Of a DNA stretch of 64,000 bases, positions 9,793-19,781 are shown one piece after another. The DNA lies in assembly GCA_039105265.1 (NCBI GenBank), contig JAPFFF010000029.1, forward strand, positions 1,116,001 through 1,180,000, in the 5' to 3' direction. The notes below the pieces were generated by a model. It did not search any database and had not been told where the DNA came from. It was given only the letters and a program-made list of their open reading frames with translations. The DNA is from Tritrichomonas musculus (taxonomy: Eukaryota > Parabasalia > Tritrichomonadida > Tritrichomonadidae). The position numbers and the translations under genes are program-made. Position 1 is the first letter of the stretch, and every line of letters starts with the position of its first letter.

Positions 9793-12069
9793 ATGGACTT
9801 TGATGAAATCGAAAAAACTGGTGCTGAAGTGAGAGAAATTCTCATAGGTGATAAAGAATGGTTTGACAGCGTTATTAACAACTTGAACGAAACAGGCGAA
9901 TTTCAAGAAGGCCTGATAGATGAAATTGTTGATTATTTACATGCTTTTGAAGATGAAGAAATAAAAAAACTTGCAAGCCATCTTAATAATATTGTAATTC
10001 AAGATGGACCTGATAATATCTTAAATTCTATATTTTATGAATCTAACGATGATGTTGATATTAATACCCCAACAATCCAATCTACGCATACACTATCATT
10101 TGAAGATGATGATATCAAAGATCAAGAAATCGATGAATCTGATCCAAAGTCCTATTTCACCAAAATGATTAATGATATAAAGAACAAATTGCAAATATCA
10201 TATGATCTTTCCTATTTATTAAATAAAAAACATGGATCACATGCAGTTTCAAAATGGATTGAGCACTCAAAAGATATTCTAAATTCTTTACGCATTAAAG
10301 TTGGAGGCGAAACTGTACCAAATTTGAAATCTTCATTGTCATTCAAAAGCATAGGAATTGGGGAATGTCCATTATGCTATGAAGATCGCGAATTATATCA
10401 ACTCTATTGCGGACACACAATATGCAAACCTTGTTTAATTGATGAGATTAATACACAGATCGATTCTCTTAAAATACCTGTTTGCCGACAAAGCAACGAA
10501 GAAGACAATACAAGTTGTGATGCTGAGATTATGCCCAATGATGTTTATAGCATACTAAATGGTTGCCCAGATAAAACCATACAAAAATATACAAAAATTT
10601 TCATAAAAGACCAAATAGATCATGATGAAACAATACGGCCATGTCCATTTTGCGATTCAATCATTACACCAACTTTTTACATTTCTAACTATTTTGCACG
10701 CTGTCCAAATTGCTGCTCTGTTACTTGCCTTCATTGTCACGATGGATTTCATGGCCCTCTTACATGCGTTCATAAAAAAGATTTCTTTGACACTTTGAGA
10801 GACAAGATGAGTCAACTTGAAGAAGACCAAGAATCTTGGTATTTTAGAGAGAGACGTCTTCAAGCTTATAGAAGGGAGCATAAGCAACCTGTCTTTAAAT
10901 ATTTTGATGATCTACTTGCTGAAGTCAAAAATAGAAATAATAAGGCAGATCAAGTAGAAATGCAAAAAATTCATGAAGCAAAATATTATATAGCAAAACT
11001 TAACAAAGATTTAAACGCTTTAAAAATTAAGGAAAATCAAATATTGAATGGTAATGATTCTTCAAAGCTTAGTGAAGTCCAAGAAAAAATTGCTACTACA
11101 GAAAAAGAAATTAGTTCCAAAGAAGGCTTTCTTCGTATTTTAAATTCTTTACATGAAACAAAACAAAATGAAAGAAAGAAAGATTTATTTGATGTCGATA
11201 CGGAAAAAGAATATTTTATCAATGCAGTCAGTAATGAATCTAAATTTGACTTTTTCTTAGATCAGTACAAAAATCTTGTTAATGATGAAGCATACAAAAG
11301 TTTAAATGTCGCTGTTACAGATGAAGAAACAATCAAAAGAAGTACAAAATTATGCCCGAAGTGTCATGCTCCAATAGAAAAAAGCACAGGCTGTAATTGG
11401 ATGAAATGCTGGTGTGGCTTTGAATTTTGCTATTTTTGTAATGAACCATGGAAGCCAAATCACTCTGATCATCATAAATGCCCAAAATATGACATGATGA
11501 AAGATTCAAGAAAAACTAGTAAATCTGATTGCGGCATTGATTTCAATGATATGAAAGATATGAATTTCTACCCACCTCCAATGAACCATGAAAAAAGGAA
11601 AATGTACATCAGATACAATAATTTGGTAATGCAGTACATGAATGCTAAAGAAGATTATGAAAAGGTTAATATCAGCTTCCTGAAAACTGAAAATGATATT
11701 CCTAATAAAAGTATAAAAGATTTACCTTATAATAAAATGCCACCCAAAAACAAGCTCATCAAGTCCTTATTAATGAAAGGGAAGTCAGAAAGCTCGGCCA
11801 CTACTTTTGCCAATCAAATTATTAATACCATACTGTTTGGTAAAACAATAGTGATGTACGGATTTCCTCAAATGTATTATATTATGCTACAACTAGATAA
11901 TGCAAATCTTTTTGAATATAACTTATATATGCTTGACAATGAAATTAATGATTTAATCAATTTAATTAATACTAATCCTGAGGAAGCAGAAGTTTCTACT
12001 TATGAAAAATACAAATTGAGCATTGAACTACAATCCAAAAACATTTTAGAAGATGGTGAAAAATACTAA
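9793..12069 (+). CDS. RBR (RING-IBR-RING) E3 ubiquitin ligase with long coiled insert
   Basis: This 758-residue protein has RING1 at about 192-240 (CPLCYED..CGHTICKPC), IBR at about 283-325 (CPFCDS, CPNC, CLHCHDGFH), and the catalytic Rcat at about 521-565 (CPKCHAPIEKSTGC, WMKCWCGFEFCYFC). By alignment with Parkin and Ariadne, the catalytic cysteine that takes ubiquitin from the E2 should be C534 in STGCNWMKC. The IBR-Rcat spacer is about 195 residues and strongly charged (Lys/Glu heptads, likely coiled coil), much longer than in most family members. The N-terminal 190 residues are acidic and unrecognised; the C-terminal 190 are helical. All zinc ligands appear intact, so it should be active. 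Confidence 0.92.
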   Translation: MDFDEIEKTGAEVREILIGDKEWFDSVINNLNETGEFQEGLIDEIVDYLHAFEDEEIKKLASHLNNIVIQDGPDNILNSIFYESNDDVDINTPTIQSTHTLSFEDDDIKDQEIDESDPKSYFTKMINDIKNKLQISYDLSYLLNKKHGSHAVSKWIEHSKDILNSLRIKVGGETVPNLKSSLSFKSIGIGECPLCYEDRELYQLYCGHTICKPCLIDEINTQIDSLKIPVCRQSNEEDNTSCDAEIMPNDVYSILNGCPDKTIQKYTKIFIKDQIDHDETIRPCPFCDSIITPTFYISNYFARCPNCCSVTCLHCHDGFHGPLTCVHKKDFFDTLRDKMSQLEEDQESWYFRERRLQAYRREHKQPVFKYFDDLLAEVKNRNNKADQVEMQKIHEAKYYIAKLNKDLNALKIKENQILNGNDSSKLSEVQEKIATTEKEISSKEGFLRILNSLHETKQNERKKDLFDVDTEKEYFINAVSNESKFDFFLDQYKNLVNDEAYKSLNVAVTDEETIKRSTKLCPKCHAPIEKSTGCNWMKCWCGFEFCYFCNEPWKPNHSDHHKCPKYDMMKDSRKTSKSDCGIDFNDMKDMNFYPPPMNHEKRKMYIRYNNLVMQYMNAKEDYEKVNISFLKTENDIPNKSIKDLPYNKMPPKNKLIKSLLMKGKSESSATTFANQIINTILFGKTIVMYGFPQMYYIMLQLDNANLFEYNLYMLDNEINDLINLINTNPEEAEVSTYEKYKLSIELQSKNILEDGEKY

Positions 12070-12323
12070 TTTTTTTATTTTTAATTTTTAACTAAAATTT
12101 TTTTAATTATAATTTATTCTAAAATTATATGCTATTTCAATATTGAACAATTTCATCAAAAAGCATTATTTTTAACAAAATCAAAATTGAGCAAAAATTT
12201 TTTTTAACGATAGGCAAAAATTGTGAGCAAGATAAATTTAAATGGAAATTTTTAAAAATTTTTCAAAATTTTTATATACTTTACATCAAAAATTTACTAT
12301 CAAATAAATTTGACAAAAACAAT

Positions 12324-12328
12324 TCATT
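12324..12328 (+). promoter_or_regulatory. Putative trichomonad initiator (TCATT)
   Basis: TCATT matches the trichomonad Inr consensus TCA(+1)YW and lies 14 bp before the ATG at 12340. It supports that ATG over any upstream start. The motif is short and frequent in AT-rich DNA. Confidence 0.35.
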
Positions 12329-12339
12329 TGATCAATAGA

Positions 12340-12948
12340 ATGATGAACAAAAAAAGAAATCAACGTCATTACTTCAGCCACCATGACGTAATCATCACAG
12401 AGTTAACCAGAAATGATATATCACGAGATTACTATTATATTAATAATTTAATCAAAGAAGTCTTTAACTATTTAAACGAACATAATATCAAAAACTATCA
12501 AAACTTTATAGATTTATTTAGAAATATAGGTTTGAAATTACCAGCAATTGTTAACTTGATGAGCGGTTTAAAGAATTATATTACAGATCTCGAAACTCAA
12601 CAAAAAAAGGCACCGTCTTTAGGATGGCTGAAATATCGTGAGTTAAATAAAGTTAATTATGAAGGAAAAAATATGATATTTAATAGATTTGCTAGTGAAT
12701 ATCCTATCGAATTTATCAAATTCACTAAATTTTACTTAAGTCAGAATTATCCTGATTTGATCAATTTGGATTTTTTAATACGAGAGCTTAAAAAAAAAAT
12801 AGATGAAGTTAGATCTCAAGATATTAAGAGTATTACGTTAAATACAGAAGATATTGAATCACTTGGTATTAATTTTAATATGGATAAAGAGGAAGAAAAC
12901 ATTAATTTAGAATACTTATATGATGAAGAGGATCTATTTTCCCTTTAA
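12340..12948 (+). CDS. Unknown 202-residue protein, paralogue of 15540-16130
   Basis: I chose ATG 12340 because the open frame extends upstream only through non-ATG codons and because it lines up with the start of the paralogue. The body is mainly alpha-helical. The shared blocks with the paralogue are YIN..(I/M)K..F..LN.HN...YQ.FI.LF.N.GLK, MS, WLK.REL.KV, GKN..FNRFA.EYP and a C-terminal acidic tail. No catalytic motif, membrane segment or known domain is recognised. The N-terminus is basic (Lys/Arg/His) and the tail is Glu/Asp-rich, so it may be an adaptor or nucleic-acid-associated protein, but nothing in the sequence proves a function. It lies 168 bp upstream of the BspA-like gene in the same orientation. 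Confidence 0.75.
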   Translation: MMNKKRNQRHYFSHHDVIITELTRNDISRDYYYINNLIKEVFNYLNEHNIKNYQNFIDLFRNIGLKLPAIVNLMSGLKNYITDLETQQKKAPSLGWLKYRELNKVNYEGKNMIFNRFASEYPIEFIKFTKFYLSQNYPDLINLDFLIRELKKKIDEVRSQDIKSITLNTEDIESLGINFNMDKEEENINLEYLYDEEDLFSL

Positions 12949-13116
12949 ATGTTAATAAATATAAATATCATATTAAATCATCATGATTTAGCATAATTAT
13001 AATTCATTTTGAAATTTTTTTTAATTCAAAAGAAAAATTTTTTTGTTAACCAAAGAAAAAGTGAATCTCACAAATAAGCGTTATTTATCGTATGAAAAAG
13101 GCCAAATTAAAAAAAG

Positions 13117-15381
13117 ATGAGTTTTACAATAAAAGATGAAAGTGGATTAACATTTGAACTAGACAAAAACAATTTTACTGCGAAAGTTGTTGAGTCTAAT
13201 GTTCAAGGAAAAGTTTTTATTCCTCGTTCAATCAATCATCAAAATCAAGAATATATTATCACAAAAATAGCAGAAAATTCATTCAGGCAGAATCAAAATA
13301 TTGAATCAATTGACTTCCCAGAAGATTCACAATTAGATTCGATTGGCGAATATGCATTTTCTTTTTCCAATATTGAAAGCATCACTCTTCCACCCAGTAT
13401 CAAAGAACTCAAATATGGCTGGTGCAGCCACACGTGGAATCTAGTCAATATTTCAATATCACCAGAGAACGATAACTTTTCGTATCTTGATGAAGACCAT
13501 CAAATTATTGTTGGCAAATCAAGGTCAATAATTGACCATTACGATATTTTAATATTTGGCTGTCGTAACATTGAAAAAATAGAAATTCCATCCTTCATCC
13601 GAATCATTTGTCCTTTTGCATTTTCTGGCTGTGAAGGACTCAGAAAAGTCACTTTTTCAATTGATTCAGAATTGGAGATAATTGGTGATTTTGCCTTCTC
13701 ATTCACTAAAGTGAAAAAAGTCAGGATTCCATCACAAGTGAAACACATTGGTTGGGGTTCCTTCTCTGAATGTCATTACATCACATCTTTTGATTTTTCT
13801 GAAGATTCACAACTTCAAACGATAGGAAAAGAAGCTTTTTCAGCCTCGTCGCTCGACTACATTTCAATACCTTCTCGCGTTCGAGAGATTGATGAGTGTG
13901 CCTTTGCTGAATGCGACAAGCTTAGCTGTGTAGATTTTTCGGCTGAGTCAGATCTTTGTGTGATAAGTAAGAATGCGTTCTCGCATTCAAATATTGAAAG
14001 CATTTTGATACCCTCAAATGTGACTAAAATCAGTGAAGGAACTTTTTCTGAATGTTACAATTTGAAAGAAATTGAATTCTCTCAAAAATCCAAATTGAAG
14101 ATAATTGAAAAAGATGCATTCTCTAATTCTCTTCTCGCGAGTATTTTGATTCCTGCTTCAGTTGAGTCAATCGTTGGCGGTTGGTGCAGTTACACAATGA
14201 ATTTGAATAAACTGAAAGTTTCGCCTGGAAATCGAAATTTTCTTTATATTGATAACAAGCTTCTAGTTGGCAAATCACGACCAGACAACGATTATTATGA
14301 TGTTCTTTTGTTTGCTCGACGTGATATCAATAAAACGGTTATTCCATCGTTCATCAAAACTATCGGCCCTTTCACTTTTTCAGATTGTAAAAAATTGAAA
14401 AAAATTCAATTCACTGAAGACTCACAACTTTCGCTCATTGGAAATCATTCATTTAATGATTCATCGATCAAAAAAGTGACAATTCCAGCAAATGTTACGG
14501 TTATTGATGAATATACTTTTTCAAGTTGTAAGAATTTGAAGACGGTTTCTTTTCAAAAAGGTTCTCAATTGAAAACAATTTGTAAATATGCATTCTCAAG
14601 TTCATCAATTGAAAGTCTCTTTTTCCCCGAGAATCTTGAAGAACTAAAAAGTGGTTGGTGTTGCTATACATGTAATTTGAATGATATTGAAATATCACCT
14701 TTGAATTGCCACTTTTCATACGTTAATGACGATCACAATTTAATTGTTGAAAAATCTGACAAAAATATTGACTGTTTTGACGTGATTGTTTTTGCTTGTA
14801 GAAACATTGAATATGCTTTTATTCCATCCAATATTAAATGCATTAATTCTTTTGCCTTCTTTGGTTGTTGTAATCTTAAAACAATCATTTTTGATGAAGA
14901 TTCACAGCTGCAGTCGATCAATAAATACGCCTTTGCTCACTCTTCAATTGAAAACATAAAATTTCCAAAACAAGTTGAAAACATTGGAATTGCTTCTTTT
15001 ACAAGATGCAAAAATATTAAATCAATTCAATTTCCTTTGGAATCACAACAAATTTCAATTGCAAAAAATGCTTTCGCTCAATCTTCAATCAAAAATCTTT
15101 TGATTCCTTCAAAAAGTTGCAGCTTAAAACAAAATTCTTTCTCTTATTGCATGAATCTTTCTTCTGCTGAGTTTCTGAGTGAATTTGTTGTAATTGACAT
15201 TTTTTGCTTTTATCATTCTGAAAATTTTGTACTCATTTCGTTCCCTAATGCTAAAAAAGTGACAGTTGATCAATCTTCTTTTTCGGAAGTTTCAGATGAG
15301 TTTTCTTTGTTTTCTTTGGCTGAAGTTGAAATTTTAAAATATGACTTTTTCGATCTAGATGAAGAAAACATGAATGATTAA
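13117..15381 (+). CDS. Intact BspA-like leucine-rich repeat protein (LRR_5), no membrane anchor
   Basis: The 754 residues are almost entirely LRR_5 units of about 23 residues with the pattern AF..(S/C)..(L/I)..(I/V).IP..V..I. A longer module starting with a WC box (GWCSHTWNL, GWCSYTMNL, GWCCYTCNL) and containing the SP.N..FSY/FLY and VGKSR or VEKSD segments occurs three times, at about residues 104, 353 and 513, so the gene grew by duplication of large blocks. There is no signal peptide, membrane helix or cytoplasmic tail, unlike the surface BspA proteins; this is a cytosolic or unconventionally exported form. BspA-like proteins are implicated in adhesion to host tissue and microbiota. It is bracketed by two inverted paralogues of an unknown family. 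Confidence 0.9.
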   Translation: MSFTIKDESGLTFELDKNNFTAKVVESNVQGKVFIPRSINHQNQEYIITKIAENSFRQNQNIESIDFPEDSQLDSIGEYAFSFSNIESITLPPSIKELKYGWCSHTWNLVNISISPENDNFSYLDEDHQIIVGKSRSIIDHYDILIFGCRNIEKIEIPSFIRIICPFAFSGCEGLRKVTFSIDSELEIIGDFAFSFTKVKKVRIPSQVKHIGWGSFSECHYITSFDFSEDSQLQTIGKEAFSASSLDYISIPSRVREIDECAFAECDKLSCVDFSAESDLCVISKNAFSHSNIESILIPSNVTKISEGTFSECYNLKEIEFSQKSKLKIIEKDAFSNSLLASILIPASVESIVGGWCSYTMNLNKLKVSPGNRNFLYIDNKLLVGKSRPDNDYYDVLLFARRDINKTVIPSFIKTIGPFTFSDCKKLKKIQFTEDSQLSLIGNHSFNDSSIKKVTIPANVTVIDEYTFSSCKNLKTVSFQKGSQLKTICKYAFSSSSIESLFFPENLEELKSGWCCYTCNLNDIEISPLNCHFSYVNDDHNLIVEKSDKNIDCFDVIVFACRNIEYAFIPSNIKCINSFAFFGCCNLKTIIFDEDSQLQSINKYAFAHSSIENIKFPKQVENIGIASFTRCKNIKSIQFPLESQQISIAKNAFAQSSIKNLLIPSKSCSLKQNSFSYCMNLSSAEFLSEFVVIDIFCFYHSENFVLISFPNAKKVTVDQSSFSEVSDEFSLFSLAEVEILKYDFFDLDEENMND

Positions 15382-15482
15382 GATAAAAAAGATTTATAAT
15401 AATAAAAAAAAACACTCAATTTTTTTTTTTTTTTAATTACAATTTTATAAAATTCTTCAATAGAAGATAGACGTGAAGAATT

Positions 15483-15506
15483 TTATATATATATATATAT
15501 ATATAC
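15483..15506. repeat. AT dinucleotide microsatellite
   Basis: About twelve TA units lie in the spacer between the convergent BspA-like gene and the next minus-strand gene. Confidence 0.85.
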
Positions 15507-15539
15507 TATTATATATAAAATTGTATTTACAAAGTAAAG

Positions 15540-16130
15540 TTAATCTGAAAAATATTCGTCATCATTATTGAATATAAGAGGTTCTTCATCTTCTGATGAT
15601 TTTGTAAATTTGATTACGCTAAAGCTAACATTTGAAAACAATTCTTGCTTTTCTTGTTTTGTTACAAGCTCGATTTTTTCTTTGAATTCTTTCAATAAAA
15701 AAGATAAGTTTTGTATTTCGGAATGATTTTGCGATAAATAAGTTTCGACGAAATCGTATAATTCTTTTGGGTACTCGCAAGCGAATCTATTGAAAACTAA
15801 GTTTTTTCCTGTATGATCAACCTTTCTTAATTCCCGAATTTTTAACCATTCAATTTCTTTACTTTTATTTAATTCTTCAGAAACATATTTTCTAAATTCA
15901 CTCATCATTGAAACAATAGATGCCATTTTAAGTCCTGAATTCTTGAATAATTCTATGAACATTTGATATTCATTAACATTGTGCTGGTTTAAATGATCAA
16001 AAATATTTTTCATCATTTTATTAATATAGCTGCAATCTTTTGAACTTTTCGTTCTTGATTGCTCAAATAAGAGGTCATCATGATTTCTAAATGGATGATG
16101 CTGCCTTTTTTTGACTTGTGTTTTGATCAT
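15540..16130 (-). CDS. Unknown 196-residue protein, inverted paralogue of 12340-12948
   Basis: This is a helical, charged protein with the same block order as its paralogue: SYINKMMKNIFDHLNQHN, FIELFKNSGLK, MSEFRKYV, WLKIRELRKVDHTGKN, FNRFACEYPKEL, and an acidic tail (DDEYFSD). No known domain is recognised. It converges on the BspA-like gene with about 160 bp between stops, so the pair and the BspA gene form an inverted-duplication-like cluster. A TCATT initiator-like site lies directly before its ATG. Confidence 0.75.
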   Translation of the reverse strand: MIKTQVKKRQHHPFRNHDDLLFEQSRTKSSKDCSYINKMMKNIFDHLNQHNVNEYQMFIELFKNSGLKMASIVSMMSEFRKYVSEELNKSKEIEWLKIRELRKVDHTGKNLVFNRFACEYPKELYDFVETYLSQNHSEIQNLSFLLKEFKEKIELVTKQEKQELFSNVSFSVIKFTKSSEDEEPLIFNNDDEYFSD

Positions 16131-16135
16131 AATGA
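16131..16135 (-). promoter_or_regulatory. Putative initiator (TCATT) directly before the ATG
   Basis: On the minus strand the sequence reads TCATT immediately before ATG, giving a three-base leader if used. Trichomonad leaders are known to be very short. Confidence 0.3.
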
Positions 16136-16357
16136 AATCATTTTTCAGTCATAACGAAAAATTTTTTAAAAATTATCAAAAGAATAATATTTTTCAATGT
16201 GGAAAATTAAAAAAAATCATCAAGATTTATCTATTTATGCACTATTAAGTGTAAATAAAAGAAATTTGAGAGAAAGAAAGAGTTTTTTGGCAAGAATATT
16301 AGTTTGCCCCAAAATTTTTTTTTTGTTTTGTTTTGTTTTGATTTTAAATATGTTAAT

Positions 16358-16492
16358 AATAAATTATATATATGGCATCTTGTTAAGTTCAAATGCCACT
16401 TTTTTTTGGTGAAAAATTTCTGTTTAAAAAGGCCAAGAAAAAAAAAAAAAATGGAATTTAGACTTAACAAGATGCCATATATATAATTTATT
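16358..16492. repeat. 135-bp foldback element with perfect 30-bp arms
   Basis: Arms 16358-16387 and 16463-16492 (outer part AATAAATTATATATATGGCA) are perfectly complementary. The inner parts stay partly complementary across a T-rich and an A-rich tract. It contains no gene. It may be a tiny MITE; no clear target duplication is seen. Confidence 0.7.
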
Positions 16493-17480
16493 TTAAAAAC
16501 CATTTTATCTATTTTTAATTAGGGGAGTTAAAAAATAACATTTCATTTTAAAACTTTTGAAGACAATTTTTTTCACTTTTTGAATAGCTCATTCAAATCA
16601 ATGATGCTGGATATGGAAAAAAAAAAGTTTTCATAAATTTGAATAAAGTATTCAATTTTCTTTTTTTGAATTATTCAAAAAAATCCAAAAATAAAAAATT
16701 TTTTTATTTCATTTTTTCTTTTCAACAACACCAGCAATACTAATTATCATGCCAAATGGGAATTCTTTTGATTTCCCTCTTTCCGATTCTGCTTCGAGAT
16801 CATGTGCTTGTGATGATTGTCCTGGCTCCTTTTTTGGTGTAACTAAATCTTCTTCAACAGAATGATGACAGAACATTACATGCATATTGTTGATGATCAT
16901 TCCATCAAGAAAGCTGCAATTTTCAATAGATTTTTAATTGGATGAATTCAATTCCAATTGAAAAAGTTCAATCACAATTTTGTGAAAGCATAAAGGAAGA
17001 AAAATATCGCTTGCAATTTCGGTTACAATTTATGAAAATTTTATCGCCAAATGTTGTCACAGATAAAATTTCTCGTTCAATGGGCTCCAAATTGTAAAGC
17101 AACCTCAAATTTTTATTGAATTCAACGAATTGATAAAAAGTGAAATTTTTGATCTCTTTAATTCTGTATGGAAAAAGTTTAATTTTGAATAAGATTGGAA
17201 TGCTTGATCACAAAGAACTTCCAAATTTCAAGTGAATTGAACAGATTCAAGAGCTAAGATATTGATTTCTCTCACTATTTACCAGAAGTTTCAAAGTTCA
17301 ATTGCGTCCGATATTTGAAAAAGTTCTTTCTTCAAATTCTAGTGATTGAATTGGATGACCAAATATCATCTTTATTTATTTATAGCAGTTTTCAAATATC
17401 GTGTTGTGAAAAAGTTTTTGAATTTTGGTATAACTCTAAGTTAATTTATATTTCTTTCAAGCATGTTTTATAAATATGTA
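16493..17480. pseudogene. Possible gene remnants in an AT-rich spacer
   Basis: Two protein-like stretches are visible but lead nowhere: on the minus strand, 16709-16930 (about 75 residues, contains SIENCSFLDGMIINN and KKEPGQSSQAHDLEAES), and on the plus strand, 16944-17093 (IEKVQSQFCESIKEEKYRLQ, ending MGSKL). Residual coding texture also appears on the plus strand to about 17420, interrupted by stops. No family is recognised; the contrast with the surrounding homopolymer-rich DNA suggests decayed host genes. Confidence 0.25.
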
Positions 17481-18122
17481 ATATATTATCTAATGCATGA
17501 TATATTAAATTTTAGTGATTAAATGCTGACTTGATAAAAAGTAATAAAATATTGAAAAATTATGAAATTTTTTTTTTTCTACAAAAAATGTGAAATTTGG
17601 AATTTTTATATTTTGCTATTGGATAGAAATAAATTCAGTAAATAAAAATATGAATATAATATGCATATGTATTTTCTCTTTTGCTCAAAATATTTTATTT
17701 AGTAAATAAACTTAATGATTGGAGAAAAATTACATTATATTTGTCTCGATACAAAAAGACATTTTTTGGAAAAAAAACAATACAATCAAAAAAATTAATG
17801 ATGAATATAAATTCTCAACATGCCATTGCATTATTCACATTATAAATATTGATTCTAATCTAGTTAAAAAGATAATAATTGTATATAAGCATATGAAAAA
17901 AAAAAAAAAAAATTTTTATATATACATTAAAAATTCATTGAAAATTAAATTTCAAAAGTTGTATAATCAAAAAAACTTCTGACACCATTGAAATCTTTTT
18001 CAACCAAATTAATATTAAAAGTAGTTGTAATAAATTTACAATTCTTTTTGAAAAAAACTTCTGACACCATTGAAAATAAAGGGACAAATTAGCAGGAAAA
18101 GATACTTTTAAAAAGATATATA
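17481..18122. other. AT-rich spacer with a 25-bp direct repeat
   Basis: There is no gene. A 25-bp direct repeat (core AACTTCTGACACCATTGAAA) occurs at 17969-17993 and 18051-18075. Short open frames here are Lys/Asn-rich and look accidental. Confidence 0.5.
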
Positions 18123-18124
18123 TA

Positions 18125-19633
18125 CAGGGTTGGACATACAAAATGGGAAAGTCTCTCAATCTTCTCAATCCACTTTTTAAAAACTTTTTTTGAATACCCA
18201 TTCAAACTGGTTATCGGCGTTTTTGTTTTTTCCCGCCAAAAATTGAATTAATTGCCTTACTATTTGGGAAATTTTGAATAGAAAAATATGATTTTTCGAT
18301 TTTAAAAAAATGTATTATTTATAATGTTATTTATTTATTTTTTTAAAAAAATAATTAAGTTTATAGAAAAAATTTTGAGATATTTACATTTTATTTTTGT
18401 TTTTTAGATTTATTTTTTTGCCTTACTAAATGGGAATTTTGACACTCTAAAATTGAATGGTTTTGCCTTTCTAAATGGGAAACTTTCTGAGGAAATTTTG
18501 TATGATTTTAAAATTTATTAATAACTCAATATATATTATATTTCAAGAAACTTTATTCTTATAGTTTTAATTTATATTTAAGAGAAGGTTTTGTTGAAAT
18601 GACGTTGATATTGAATTTTATGTGAGATTAAATATTCAAATATTTTGTATCTTTTTCAAAAAATAGGTTTTAAAATATACTTGCAAATATGAAGCTTGCG
18701 TTGAATTTCATTATTTAAAAAGTTATAAGTTATACAATGAACATTGAGTGCTTCTAATTTTAATTTTAAATAATAAGGAGTATTTTCATCGAATTTAGGA
18801 CCTTTTATGCAATTTTATTCAAAGAGAAAACATGGCATCACATTTTGAGCAATAAAAAATAAAAGTTATTGAATAATTTCTTTTTAACTTTCTTTTTGAT
18901 TTTATAGATCACCATTATTAGTATACCATTGATCCTATTCCAAAATAAAGTCAGAAATACTTGTAGTTGCTCTTTTTCTTGTATCTATTTAAAACATAAA
19001 ACGAATAAGGATCTTTAACTATGCTTTAACTATACTTGAAAATTATCTATCTATATTACTATTATGATTCTTTGGTATTTTCATGCCTGATAAAGTTATT
19101 GGATCAAAATTCGCTTTTGGAGTAGGATTTTTAAACATTAAAATATCTATTTTCCAAATTGATTAAAAGAGAAACTTTTTCTGAGAAATTGCCTTTCTAT
19201 TTGGGAAGATTTGAATTGTAGATCATTATTAAACAACATTATTCACATGCAACACAGTTGTTAAATAATTATGACAAGTAACATTACTTTTATTAAAATA
19301 TATTCTCATTAAAATTTTCTTAAAAATATTATTTTTTCAAAATAAAGATATCAGGTTAATCGTTTTAAATAATTTAAATAATATAATTATATATAAAAAT
19401 CTATAAAATATTACATATATAATTGACACTTAATCTTGTTTTACTATGCAATTTTTTGAGATATTAAAAAAATTAATGTATAATTTTCAGTATTCAAAGT
19501 TTCCCATTTAGTAAGGCAATTCTACAGAAAAAGTTTCAAGGTAATTTTACGCTATTGAAAAAAAATTGAATGAGATTGAATGAGTGATACTATTCAATTT
19601 TTTTTCAATTCCTATTTAGTATGTCCAACCCTG
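18125..19633. mobile_element. Non-autonomous TA-flanked DNA transposon (Tc1/mariner-like), 1509 bp
   Basis: The element starts CAGGGTTGGACATAC and ends with the reverse complement GTATGTCCAACCCTG. Similarity continues inward (AAATGGGAA versus AAATAGGAA). It is flanked on both sides by TA (18123-18124 and 19634-19635), the target duplication of Tc1/mariner elements. The interior has no open frame worth calling and is AT-rich, so it needs a transposase from elsewhere. A motif of the form TTGCCTT(A/T)CTA(A/T)(A/T)TGGGAA recurs internally near 18252, 18419, 18464, 19189 and, inverted, 19500, and its second half is also the inner part of both terminal repeats. The superfamily assignment rests on the TA target and short inverted ends only. 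Confidence 0.75.
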
Positions 19634-19781
19634 TAATATAATTATATTAATAAATTTATATATTTAAAAAATATATGTGATATTTATTGATTATTTTTGA
19701 CCCACATTTAACCCTTGTGGACTTTGGACTATTTAATTTTTGGACTTTATTAGAGGACTTTTTTAACACTGTAAAAATCTA

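Noticed and set aside
17719-18201. Two overlapping open frames of 87-88 codons on opposite strands
   Set aside because: Composition is Lys/Ile/Asn driven by A/T runs, no motif is present, and the minus frame crosses the end of the TA-flanked transposon.
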